From Pollutimonas sp. M17 (GTDB taxonomy: Bacteria > Pseudomonadota > Gammaproteobacteria > Burkholderiales > Burkholderiaceae_B): a stretch of 64,000 nt of DNA. The stretch lies in NCBI RefSeq assembly GCF_025836975.1, contig NZ_CP107548.1:248001-312000 (forward strand), given 5' to 3'. Below the pieces are notes generated by a model. That model had not been told where the DNA came from. It saw nothing but the letters and a program-made list of their open reading frames with translations, and did no database searches. A program made the translations under genes and the position numbers. The first letter of the stretch is position 1, and the number at the start of each line of letters is the position of its first letter. Below, piece after piece: positions 27,406 through 35,091 of this stretch.

Positions 27406-28287
27406 ATGGAGAACGCTAAAAAGTCCGTAGTCGTTGGGCTCTCGGGTGGACTAGGCAACCAGATGTTCCAGTATGCCGCAGGGCGTGCGCTGGCATTGCG
27501 ATTGGGTGTAGGCCTTGAGCTTGACCTATCCTGGTTCGCGGGTAGAAAAGAAAGGTTATACGCTCTTGGAGCTTTTGCCATCAATGCCAAGACCCGTGGC
27601 ACAAGAATCTCCTTACCCGACTTTTTGAAAAGATTCGAAAGCCGGGTCTCACGTCGTTGGGCGAGCCGCAGGATGGGGGTGCCCATATACCGGGAGCGGC
27701 ATTTCCACTTTGATCCCGCATTTCTGGGTATCGATCGGCCGCTCTACTTGGAGGGTTATTGGCAAAGCGAGCGCTATTTTACCGATTTCCGGGCTGAAAT
27801 TCTGCGGGATTTCTCCCTGTGCGAGCCATTTCCGGCTTCCTGTCTGGCTATAGAAGAACAAATGTTGCGGGCGGAACCCATTTGCGTCCATGTAAGGCGC
27901 GGTGATTATGTCAGCAATCCCGTTGCGGCTGAAACCCATGGTCTCTGTTCGCTGGATTATTATCAACGCGGTGTATCGACGCTTGCAGCAGGCTTGGCAA
28001 GGCCTCGAGCCTTTATATTTTCCGACGATCCAGATTGGGTACGGGAGCATTTGAAACTTCCGGTGCCCGCGACCATCGTCGACGTCAATTCAGGGCCTCA
28101 GGCACACTGGGATTTGCATTTAATGGCTCTTTGCAGGCATTTTGTGATTGCTAACAGCTCGTTGAGCTGGTGGGGGGCTTGGCTGGGAAGGGCTGAAGAC
28201 AAAAAAGTGATTGCGCCGGCAACATGGTTTCGGGCGTCAGTGCACGATACAAGAGATTTGATTCCAGAAGCCTGGCAACGCATTTAA
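27406..28287 (+). CDS. Alpha-1,2-fucosyltransferase (GT11)
   Basis: A 293-aa GT11 enzyme. The N-terminal VVVGLSGGLGNQMFQYAAGR, the central ICVHVRRGDYVSNP (HxRRxDY motif, about residues 162-175) and the C-terminal FVIANSSLSWWGAWLG are the three conserved blocks of bacterial and FUT1/2-type alpha-1,2-fucosyltransferases. The donor GDP-L-fucose is made by manC-gmd-fcl in this locus. It is predicted to be cytoplasmic, acting on a lipid-linked repeat unit. The acceptor sugar is unknown. Confidence 0.95.
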   Translation: MENAKKSVVVGLSGGLGNQMFQYAAGRALALRLGVGLELDLSWFAGRKERLYALGAFAINAKTRGTRISLPDFLKRFESRVSRRWASRRMGVPIYRERHFHFDPAFLGIDRPLYLEGYWQSERYFTDFRAEILRDFSLCEPFPASCLAIEEQMLRAEPICVHVRRGDYVSNPVAAETHGLCSLDYYQRGVSTLAAGLARPRAFIFSDDPDWVREHLKLPVPATIVDVNSGPQAHWDLHLMALCRHFVIANSSLSWWGAWLGRAEDKKVIAPATWFRASVHDTRDLIPEAWQRI

Positions 28288-28311
28288 GCTCCATTTTTGA
28301 GAATTGACGCA

Positions 28312-29418
28312 GTGAAAATTGCCTATGTTATTACGCGCTCTGACGTGATCGGCGGGGCTAGTGTGCATTTGCTGGATTTGGCATTGGGAGCTCAACAAGC
28401 GGGGCATGATGTTGTGATCCTGGTGGGTGGCGCGGGCGTTTTTTTGAAAAAAGCACAGCAGCTTGGCCTGCGCTGCGTTGCCTTGAAATATATGGTGCGC
28501 GAAATAAACGTCATCAAGGATTACCAGGCTTATCTGGAACTCAGAAAAATATTTCAAGCACTACAACCACAATTGGTGCATGTCCATTCTTCCAAGGCTG
28601 GTGTGCTGGGACGATTGGCGGGCCGCCGTTTGGCAATACCCACCATATTTACTGCGCATGGCTGGGCCTTTACTGAAGGAGTTTCTCCAGCTAAACGCAG
28701 GGCGTATATTCTCATAGAACGATTGTTGGCGCGCTTTGCAAGCAGAATAATTGCTGTTTCCGACTACGACAGAAACCTTGCCATTAGGGCTGGTGTAGGT
28801 AACCGGGATCTAATAGCAACCATTCATAATGGCATGCCAAATCTGCAGCCGGCCATCAATGTCGACAAGAGAACCGGTCCGGTCAGGCTTATCATGGTGG
28901 CGCGATTTGATGCGCCGAAGAAGCAGTCTGATTTGTTGAGCGCTTTACGTGGATTACGAAAATACGACTGGGTCGTCGAATTTGTAGGCGATGGTCCAAC
29001 GCTTATGGACGTGCAGCAGCAGGCAAGAACCATGGGTCTGTCTGATCACGTGGTTTTTTCGGGCGCCTGTGATGATGTGCCCGACCGGCTGCAAAACTCC
29101 GATATATTTATTCTGGTGTCCGATTGGGAAGGATTGCCTCTTTCCATCCTGGAGGCCATGCGTGCTGGATTGCCGGTCATTGCATCGAATGTTGGAGGCA
29201 TTCCCGAGGCGGTATCTGATGGCGTAAACGGTTTGCTGGCGAACCGCCAAGATATGAACGCATTGCGATCAGCCATTGAGCGATTGATTGCCCATCCAGA
29301 GGTCCGGATTGAAATGGGCGAGGCGGGTAGACGCAGGTTTGAAAATGAATTTACGTTTGAAAAAATGCTGGCCAGAACGCTTGATGTATATGATTCAACG
29401 CTGAAGGCGGCGCATTAA
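28312..29418 (+). CDS. Family 4 glycosyltransferase
   Basis: A 368-aa GT-B enzyme. It begins KIAYVITRSDVIGGASVHLL, contains HVHSSKAGVLGRLAGR and FTAHGWAFTEG (acceptor domain), RLIMVARFDAPKKQSDLL (donor domain), and EGLPLSILEAMRAGLPVIAS (E-x7-E donor loop, about residues 275-293). The GTG at 28312-28314 is preferred as start: a GAGAA precedes it and the residues upstream, from a TTG at 28297, look spurious. It closes the plus-strand GT unit, 24 bp after the fucosyltransferase. Confidence 0.9.
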   Translation: MKIAYVITRSDVIGGASVHLLDLALGAQQAGHDVVILVGGAGVFLKKAQQLGLRCVALKYMVREINVIKDYQAYLELRKIFQALQPQLVHVHSSKAGVLGRLAGRRLAIPTIFTAHGWAFTEGVSPAKRRAYILIERLLARFASRIIAVSDYDRNLAIRAGVGNRDLIATIHNGMPNLQPAINVDKRTGPVRLIMVARFDAPKKQSDLLSALRGLRKYDWVVEFVGDGPTLMDVQQQARTMGLSDHVVFSGACDDVPDRLQNSDIFILVSDWEGLPLSILEAMRAGLPVIASNVGGIPEAVSDGVNGLLANRQDMNALRSAIERLIAHPEVRIEMGEAGRRRFENEFTFEKMLARTLDVYDSTLKAAH

Positions 29419-29465
29419 TCGAAGGTGCCGCCTTGCTAATGGGCTGTCAGGCAAGGTACATGAAT

Positions 29466-29495
29466 ACTGGCTTGAGTGGCAGTCCTCAAGCCGGT
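29466..29495. terminator. Candidate hairpin terminator between convergent operons
   Basis: An 11-bp stem with one G-T pair (29466-29476 with 29485-29495, core GGCTTGAG/CTCAAGCC) and an 8-nt loop lies where the plus GT unit meets the minus dehydratase gene and overlaps the latter's last codons. Only a short T-run follows, so termination strength is doubtful. Confidence 0.4.
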
Positions 29496-31528
29496 TTGAG
29501 ACGCCCCTTCCCCCGTTCCTGATAAATCAAGTCCACAATTTCATTATTGGCGGTATACCCGTCCACCAGTTCATAAAACAGCTCCCGCGAACGCGGGTAA
29601 TCCGCTGCGCGAATCGCGGTATCCAGCCCTGCCAGCGACTCTTTCAGTGCTTCCCAGGCCAAGTGTTTTTCGTTGGCGCGCATGATCATGGGGTGGTCGG
29701 TGGGTGATACGTTGTCGCCGATCAGCAGTTCTTCATACAATTTCTCGCCTGGGCGCAGCCCCGTGTAGCGGATCTCGATATCGCCATCGATGTTGTCGGG
29801 CCGGCGCACGCTCAAGCCCGAAAGCTGGATCATCTTTTCAGCCAGCTCGGCGATTTTTACGGGCTCACCCATGTCCAGCACGAAGACGTCGCCCCCCTGG
29901 CCCATGGACCCGGCCTGGATCACCAGCTGGGCGGCTTCCGGTATAGTCATGAAATAGCGGGTGATGTCGGGATGCGTGACAGTGACCGGGCCGCCCTGGC
30001 GTATCTGCTGTTTGAATAAAGGTATGACCGAGCCGGAAGAGCCCAGCACATTGCCGAAGCGCACCATGGTGAAACGCGTTTGGTTTGCTACGGAGTCGTT
30101 CTGTTTGCCGTATAGAGCCGGCTTTGGTTCCTGGGCCAGCGCCTGCAGTACCAGCTCGGCCATGCGCTTGGTGCCGCCCATCACGTTGGTGGGGCGTACG
30201 GCTTTGTCGGTGGATACCAGCACAAAATTGCTGACGCCCGCGCGCAAGGCGGCTTGCGCGGCGTGCAGGGTGCCAAAGGTGTTGTTGACGATGCCTTCGG
30301 CGATGTTGTTTTCGACCAGGGGCACATGCTTGTAGGCGGCGGCATGGTACACCGTGTTCACCTTGCAGGCATGCATGACGTCGAACAGGCGGTTGGGGTT
30401 GCGCACGGAACCCAGTACGGGCACGACTCGTACCGCCAGTCCGGCGCCGTCGATGTGCGTTTGCAGTTCGCGCTGTATGGCGTACAGACCGAATTCCGAA
30501 TGCTCGAACAGTACCAGGGTCTTCGGCGTGCTGCGTATGATCTGTCGGCACAGCTCCGAACCGATGGATCCACCCGCTCCCGTCACCATAACGACCTGTT
30601 CGTGTATGCAGCGTGCAAACAGCGTCGGATCGGGAGCGACGGGGTCGCGCCCAAGCAGGTCGTCGATGCGCACTTCGCGCAAGGCTTCGACCTTGACGCG
30701 GCCGGCGGCCAGGTCCATCAGCCCGGGCAGGGTGCGTACCGGTATGGCGTATGGGGCCAGCCTGTTCATGATTTGATTGCGGCGCGCTCGCGATGCCGAA
30801 GGTATCGCCAGCAGTACTTCCTGCGCTCCGGTATCGTGCAGCATGTAGTCGATCTGGTCCGAACAATACACCTGCAGGCCTGCCATGAGGCGGCCGTCCA
30901 GGTCCTTGTTGTCGTCCATGAAACCCACGGGCAGCAGTTCGCCGCCCAGGCGCAGGGCTTGCAGCAGTTGGTTGCCTGCGGCCCCTGCGCCGTAGATGAT
31001 GACGCGCGGGCGTTCCTCCTTGCGTCGGCCGCCGTTGGGTATCAGCGGCAGGGTTTGCTCGCCGAACTGCACGTCGTTGAAGTAATGGCGCATCAATATG
31101 CGCAGGCCGCCAATGAACAGCAGGCTGAGCAGCCAATAGATGACGATGGTGGAGCGCGGTACGATGGCCGGCGCGTTGCCGTACAGGTACACGGCGACGG
31201 CCAGCAGGGCGGCGGCGGCGGTCACGACTCGGGCAATCGTGGTCAAGGCTTCCGGACCCAGGTAGCGCATTACTGCCCGATACAAGCCATAGCGGATGAA
31301 TAGCGGGATGGCGGTCAGGGGGGCGGCGGCAAACAGCCAGGCGTGCGCGCCCAGCGGCTGGACGATTCCCGGGTCGCCAAGACGGATGAAGAACGCCAGC
31401 CACAGAGCCAGCCATATAAGCAGGATGTCCACGGTGACCTGCAGCATGCGTTTGTTGCGGGGGGAAAGGCCCAGCAGGCGTTCCCGCAGCGCATGGCCGT
31501 GAACATGCAAGATGTGCTCACTGTCCAT
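29486..31528 (-). CDS. Membrane-anchored UDP-GlcNAc 4,6-dehydratase (WbpM/PglF type)
   Basis: A 680-aa protein. Four hydrophobic helices lie in about residues 28-160, then a CoA-binding-like Rossmann domain (RVIIYGAGAAGNQLLQAL) and the catalytic SDR domain (VVMVTGAGGSIGSELCRQI, HAAAYKHVPLVENN, VSTDKAVRPTNVMGGTKR with Met in place of the usual Tyr, RFGNVLGSSGSVIPLF). That Met variant is normal in WbpM and PglF. It makes UDP-4-keto-6-deoxy-GlcNAc, the first step to bacillosamine or related sugars. The ATG at 31526-31528 overlaps the upstream aminotransferase by 11 bp. Confidence 0.92.
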   Translation of the reverse strand: MDSEHILHVHGHALRERLLGLSPRNKRMLQVTVDILLIWLALWLAFFIRLGDPGIVQPLGAHAWLFAAAPLTAIPLFIRYGLYRAVMRYLGPEALTTIARVVTAAAALLAVAVYLYGNAPAIVPRSTIVIYWLLSLLFIGGLRILMRHYFNDVQFGEQTLPLIPNGGRRKEERPRVIIYGAGAAGNQLLQALRLGGELLPVGFMDDNKDLDGRLMAGLQVYCSDQIDYMLHDTGAQEVLLAIPSASRARRNQIMNRLAPYAIPVRTLPGLMDLAAGRVKVEALREVRIDDLLGRDPVAPDPTLFARCIHEQVVMVTGAGGSIGSELCRQIIRSTPKTLVLFEHSEFGLYAIQRELQTHIDGAGLAVRVVPVLGSVRNPNRLFDVMHACKVNTVYHAAAYKHVPLVENNIAEGIVNNTFGTLHAAQAALRAGVSNFVLVSTDKAVRPTNVMGGTKRMAELVLQALAQEPKPALYGKQNDSVANQTRFTMVRFGNVLGSSGSVIPLFKQQIRQGGPVTVTHPDITRYFMTIPEAAQLVIQAGSMGQGGDVFVLDMGEPVKIAELAEKMIQLSGLSVRRPDNIDGDIEIRYTGLRPGEKLYEELLIGDNVSPTDHPMIMRANEKHLAWEALKESLAGLDTAIRAADYPRSRELFYELVDGYTANNEIVDLIYQERGKGRLKPA

Positions 31529-32714
31529 AAGTTTGTCCGATACGGGTGGCTGCTTGCATGACATCGGAAAGAGCCATGCAGGTCTGCATGATGTGGTGGT
31601 CTTCCAGGGTGGGATGCACCAGGAACATCAAGGATGTTTCCCCCAGTTCGCGGGCGAACGGCAGCGGCTGGGCAGGGCGCCAGCCCGTGCCGTCGAAGGC
31701 TTTTTCCAGATACACCTCCGAGCACGAGCCCTGGTAGCAAGGCACGCCGCGGGCGGTGATCTCCTGGGCGATGCGATCGCGGTCCCAGCCTTCGGCCAGC
31801 ATGTCGGGTTCGACGAACACGTAGCATTTGTAGGCGGCATGCTGGCAGTGGCTGGGTATCTTCGGCGCGCGCAGCCCGGGCAGTTGCCGTGCCGCATTCC
31901 ATATGCGGCGGGCATGGGCCAGTCTTTTGGCATGCCAGTCCGGCATGCGCTGCAGCTGGATGCGGCCGATGACGGCCTGGGTCTCCTGCATGCGCCAATT
32001 GGTGCCGAAGCTTTCGTGCAGCCAGCGGAAGCCCGGGGGATGCTGGCGTTCGTAGACGGCTTCCCAGCTTTTGCCATGGTCTTTGTGCGACCATATCTTG
32101 CCCCACAGCGCCTGGGTATTGGTGGTGACCATGCCGCCTTCGCCGCCCGTGGTCATGATCTTGTCTTGGCAGAAGGACCAGGCGCCGATATGGCCTATGG
32201 AACCTACCGGGCGGTTCTTGTAGCGGGCGCCGTGGGCTTGCGCGCAATCTTCGATCACCCATAGGCCATGCAGGTCGGCCAGGGCCATGATGGGATCCAT
32301 GTCGCAGGGCCAGCCGGCCAGGTGGACGCAGATGATGGCGCGGGTACGGGGCGTAAGAACGGCTGCAATGGTATCGGCGGTGATGTTCTGCGAGTCGCGG
32401 TCGACGTCGGCAAACACGGGGATTGCGCCGGCCAGGACGATGCACGACACCGAAGCCAGGAAGGTGCGCGGGGTGACGATGACTTCGTCGCCGGGCCCGA
32501 TGCCCAGCGCCATCAGGGCGGCTTCCAGGGCTTGGGTGCCGTTGCCCAGCGCCACGGCATGGGCGCAGCCGGCCCAGGCGGCAAATTCCTTTTCGAAATG
32601 GCGGCTTTCCTGGCCGGTCCAGTAGTTGACCTTGTTGGACAGCAGGACGTTGCCGACGGCCTGGACTTCCTCGTCGGTGTAAGCGGGCCAGGGGGGAAAA
32701 GCAGTATTCAACAT
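31518..32714 (-). CDS. DegT-family UDP-amino-sugar aminotransferase (PglE-like)
   Basis: A 398-aa PLP aminotransferase. FPPWPAYTDEEVQAVGNVL at the start, LGNGTQALEAALMALGIGPG, DEVIVTPRTFLASVSCI, and the PLP-lysine region WSFCQDKIMTTGGEGGM (about residues 180-196) are typical of DegT enzymes acting on UDP-4-keto sugars. It follows the PglD-like acetyltransferase and precedes the PglF-like dehydratase, the gene set that makes UDP-N,N'-diacetylbacillosamine in Campylobacter. The ATG at 32712-32714 is chosen over a TTG upstream. The exact sugar is inferred. Confidence 0.88.
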   Translation of the reverse strand: MLNTAFPPWPAYTDEEVQAVGNVLLSNKVNYWTGQESRHFEKEFAAWAGCAHAVALGNGTQALEAALMALGIGPGDEVIVTPRTFLASVSCIVLAGAIPVFADVDRDSQNITADTIAAVLTPRTRAIICVHLAGWPCDMDPIMALADLHGLWVIEDCAQAHGARYKNRPVGSIGHIGAWSFCQDKIMTTGGEGGMVTTNTQALWGKIWSHKDHGKSWEAVYERQHPPGFRWLHESFGTNWRMQETQAVIGRIQLQRMPDWHAKRLAHARRIWNAARQLPGLRAPKIPSHCQHAAYKCYVFVEPDMLAEGWDRDRIAQEITARGVPCYQGSCSEVYLEKAFDGTGWRPAQPLPFARELGETSLMFLVHPTLEDHHIMQTCMALSDVMQAATRIGQTYGQ

Positions 32715-32744
32715 GATGTTCAATGCTCTGGTTAAGTGGCCGGC

Positions 32745-33371
32745 TCAGGCGGGCCGGGCGCGCGCCGGCGTCCCGACGGCCACCATGGCGTCGGGTATGT
32801 CGCGGATCACAGTGGCGCCGCTGCCTATGATGCTGTTTCGGCCGATATGAATAAGATGGTTGATGCTGGCGCCAATGCCCACCCAGCTTTGCTGGCCGAT
32901 GTGGACGCCGCCGCCCAGCCCCGCATTGGGGCCGATGTGTACGAAATCTTCGATCAGGCAGTCGTGTTCGATGATGCAGCCTGTGTTCAGGATGGCGCCG
33001 TCGCCTATCCGGGCTCCCACGTTCACCACGGCCTGCGCGAACACGGCGCAGCCGGCGCCTAATTGCGCGTTACGGCTGACGACGGCGGCCGGGTGGACGA
33101 CGCTCGCCAGGGACGCGCCCGCGTCAATCAGTCGCTGCTGCACCGCCGCCCGTGTCGGGTTGTTGCCGATGCCGACGATCACACCCTGGTAATTGTCGAA
33201 TTGCGCGAATAACAGCGATGTGTCGCCGGCAATGGGCCAGGGACCGGCATGGGGGCCGGTTCCCGGCCAGGCATCGTCATAGAAATCGATGGCTTGCCAT
33301 CCGCTGCACTGCGCCGCATCGGCAATGACGCGGCCGTGGCCGCCGGCGCCCACGATGGCCAGGCGTTTCAT
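32745..33371 (-). CDS. UDP-4-amino-sugar N-acetyltransferase (PglD/NeuD-like)
   Basis: A 208-aa left-handed beta-helix acetyltransferase. The N-terminal Rossmann-like part begins RLAIVGAGGHGRVIADAAQ, as in PglD, and binds the UDP-sugar. The C-terminal hexapeptide repeats (GAGCAVFAQAVVNVGARIGD and following) carry NTGCIIEHDCLIEDFVHIG, with the His expected to be the catalytic base. The ATG at 33369-33371 overlaps the phosphoglycosyltransferase stop as ATGA; the longer frame to 33503 is spurious. Acetyl-CoA would be the donor. Confidence 0.9.
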   Translation of the reverse strand: MKRLAIVGAGGHGRVIADAAQCSGWQAIDFYDDAWPGTGPHAGPWPIAGDTSLLFAQFDNYQGVIVGIGNNPTRAAVQQRLIDAGASLASVVHPAAVVSRNAQLGAGCAVFAQAVVNVGARIGDGAILNTGCIIEHDCLIEDFVHIGPNAGLGGGVHIGQQSWVGIGASINHLIHIGRNSIIGSGATVIRDIPDAMVAVGTPARARPA

Positions 33372-33964
33372 CGCTCGTTCCCCGTGAACTTGCGCATGGT
33401 GGCTTCGCCTTGAGCGCTGACGCCCTTGCGCGTCAGCACCAGCCGCACGGTCATGGCCAATATCTTCATGTCCAGCCAGAAGCTGCGGTTGTCCACGTAC
33501 CATACGTCCAGCTGAAATCGTTCCGCCCAGTCCACCGCGTTGCGCCCGTTGACCTGCGCCCAGCCCGTCAACCCCGGGCGCACTTCGTGCCGGCGACGCT
33601 GGACGTCGTCATAGCGCGGCAGGTACTCCATCAGCAGGGGGCGGGGGCCGACCAGGCTCAGCTCGCCTTTCAGCACGTTCCACAGTTCGGGCAGTTCGTC
33701 CAGGCTGGTGGAGCGCAGCCAGCGGCCGAAGGGAGTCAGTCGCTGCGCATCGTCCAGAATTTGTCCATGGGTGTCGACGGCGTCCCGCATGCTGCGGAAC
33801 TTGAGCATGAGAAAGGGTTTTTCATGCAGGCCGGGGCGTTGCTGCCTGAAGAAAACGGGACGGCCCATATTGATGGCCACCAGTGCGGCCACGCACGCCA
33901 GCAGGGGCGACAGCAACAGCAGGGCGGTGGCGGCGGCGACGATGTCGAACAGTCTCTTGATCAT
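33368..33964 (-). CDS. Initiating phosphoglycosyltransferase, small monotopic type (PglC-like)
   Basis: A 198-aa polyprenol-phosphate phosphoglycosyltransferase that loads the first sugar-phosphate onto undecaprenyl phosphate. A single N-terminal re-entrant hydrophobic helix (FDIVAAATALLLLSPLLACV) precedes the catalytic region: LKFRSMRDA, TSLDELPELWNVLKGELSLV (DE dyad) and GPRPLL, then RPGLTGWAQVNGRNA. The short form without a large N-terminal domain matches PglC rather than WbaP. The ATG at 33962-33964 overlaps the preceding GT4 stop as ATGA. It is the only initiating transferase in the window. Confidence 0.92.
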   Translation of the reverse strand: MIKRLFDIVAAATALLLLSPLLACVAALVAINMGRPVFFRQQRPGLHEKPFLMLKFRSMRDAVDTHGQILDDAQRLTPFGRWLRSTSLDELPELWNVLKGELSLVGPRPLLMEYLPRYDDVQRRRHEVRPGLTGWAQVNGRNAVDWAERFQLDVWYVDNRSFWLDMKILAMTVRLVLTRKGVSAQGEATMRKFTGNER

Positions 33965-35091
33965 GGCGTGATGTCCATTTCGCGCAGCATGGCGGCATTG
34001 ACCTTGTGCACGTTGTAGCGGTCTTCGGCCATGGCCCGCGACTGGGCGCCCATGGCGGCGGTCAGGCCGGGGTCTGCGTACAGGCTTTCCATGGCCTCTA
34101 CCAGCCTGTCCACGGACCGGGGCGGTACCAGGTAGCCGTTGCGGCCTTCTTCCACCGTTTGCCGGCAGCCCGGTGCGTCGGTGGTGATGATGGCGCGGCC
34201 CATCGCCATGGCTTCCAGCACGGTGCGGGGCGTGCCTTCCCGGTAGGAGGGCAGCACATACACGCTGCTGGCGGCGATGGCGGGCCGCACGTCGTCCAGG
34301 CGGCCCAGATAGTCGATGTCGCCGGCCGCGACCCATTCATGCAGTTCGCCATGGGCGATGGCATCGGGGTTGTCGTCTATCCAGCCGGCCAGGCTGAAGG
34401 TGCATTCGGGATGCGCCGCCCGCATGCGCGCCGCCGCCGCGGCGTACTCGCGCACGCCCTTGTCGCCCAGCAGCCGGGCGATCAGCAGGAAATGCGGCGC
34501 CTTGGGTAGCGGCGCGACCTGGTAGCGGTTCAGGTCGACGCCGGATCCGTTCACAATATGGGTGATCTGGCCGGGATGCAGGATCTTCAGGCCGCGGAAC
34601 AGGGCTTCGTCGTCGGGGTTCTGGAAAAAGGCCTTATGGGCTTTCTTCAGCCCTTGGCGATACAGTGTCTTCGCAACGTTGCGCAGCGTGCCGCGGCGGT
34701 CTTTCGCCTGGTCGTCGCCCTGGAAGGCGTAGCCCAGGCCGGTGATCAGGGCATAGCGTTGCGGCACCCCCGCCAGCCATCCCGCCAGGGTGCCATAGAT
34801 GACGGGCTTGATGGTGTAGGCCAGGGTGTAGTGCGGGCGCAGGCGGCGCATCAGGCGCCACAGGCGGAGCAGGCTGCGCAGATCCTTGGCGGGATTCATG
34901 CCGGTGCGCTGCAGCGGAATATCATGCGGAGTCATGCCGCGCGCCCGCAGCGCCTGATGCATGGCCGACCGGCTATCCAGGCCCGGGGCGGCAACATGCA
35001 CGTCCAGACCCTGGGCCTGCAAGGCGTCCAGCAGCGCTCCCCTGAATTGCAGGATCGAGTCGGGAAAGCCGGCAATCAACAAGAATCTCAT
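33961..35091 (-). CDS. Family 4 glycosyltransferase (PglA-like)
   Basis: A 376-aa GT-B enzyme. It starts RFLLIAGFPDSILQFRGALL, has ALITGLGYAFQG and FQNPDDEALF (features shared with PglA and related N-acetylgalactosaminyltransferases), FLLIARLLGDKGVREYAAAA at the donor domain, and YREGTPRTVLEAMAMGRAII (E-x7-E loop). It lies next to PglC- and PglD-like genes, as in the Campylobacter order, so it probably adds the second sugar. The frame runs upstream to 36399 only as an antisense-free shadow of the membrane-protein gene; the ATG at 35089-35091 (ATGA) is the real start. Confidence 0.9.
   Translation of the reverse strand: MRFLLIAGFPDSILQFRGALLDALQAQGLDVHVAAPGLDSRSAMHQALRARGMTPHDIPLQRTGMNPAKDLRSLLRLWRLMRRLRPHYTLAYTIKPVIYGTLAGWLAGVPQRYALITGLGYAFQGDDQAKDRRGTLRNVAKTLYRQGLKKAHKAFFQNPDDEALFRGLKILHPGQITHIVNGSGVDLNRYQVAPLPKAPHFLLIARLLGDKGVREYAAAAARMRAAHPECTFSLAGWIDDNPDAIAHGELHEWVAAGDIDYLGRLDDVRPAIAASSVYVLPSYREGTPRTVLEAMAMGRAIITTDAPGCRQTVEEGRNGYLVPPRSVDRLVEAMESLYADPGLTAAMGAQSRAMAEDRYNVHKVNAAMLREMDITP

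Noticed and set aside
30254-31303. A 349-aa plus-strand frame opposite the PglF-like gene.
   Set aside because: Gln- and Val-rich composition without motifs, antisense to a clearly real gene.
29865-32445. Large arginine-rich frames on the minus strand across the dehydratase and aminotransferase genes.
   Set aside because: They are other-frame shadows of high-GC genes and show no domain pattern.
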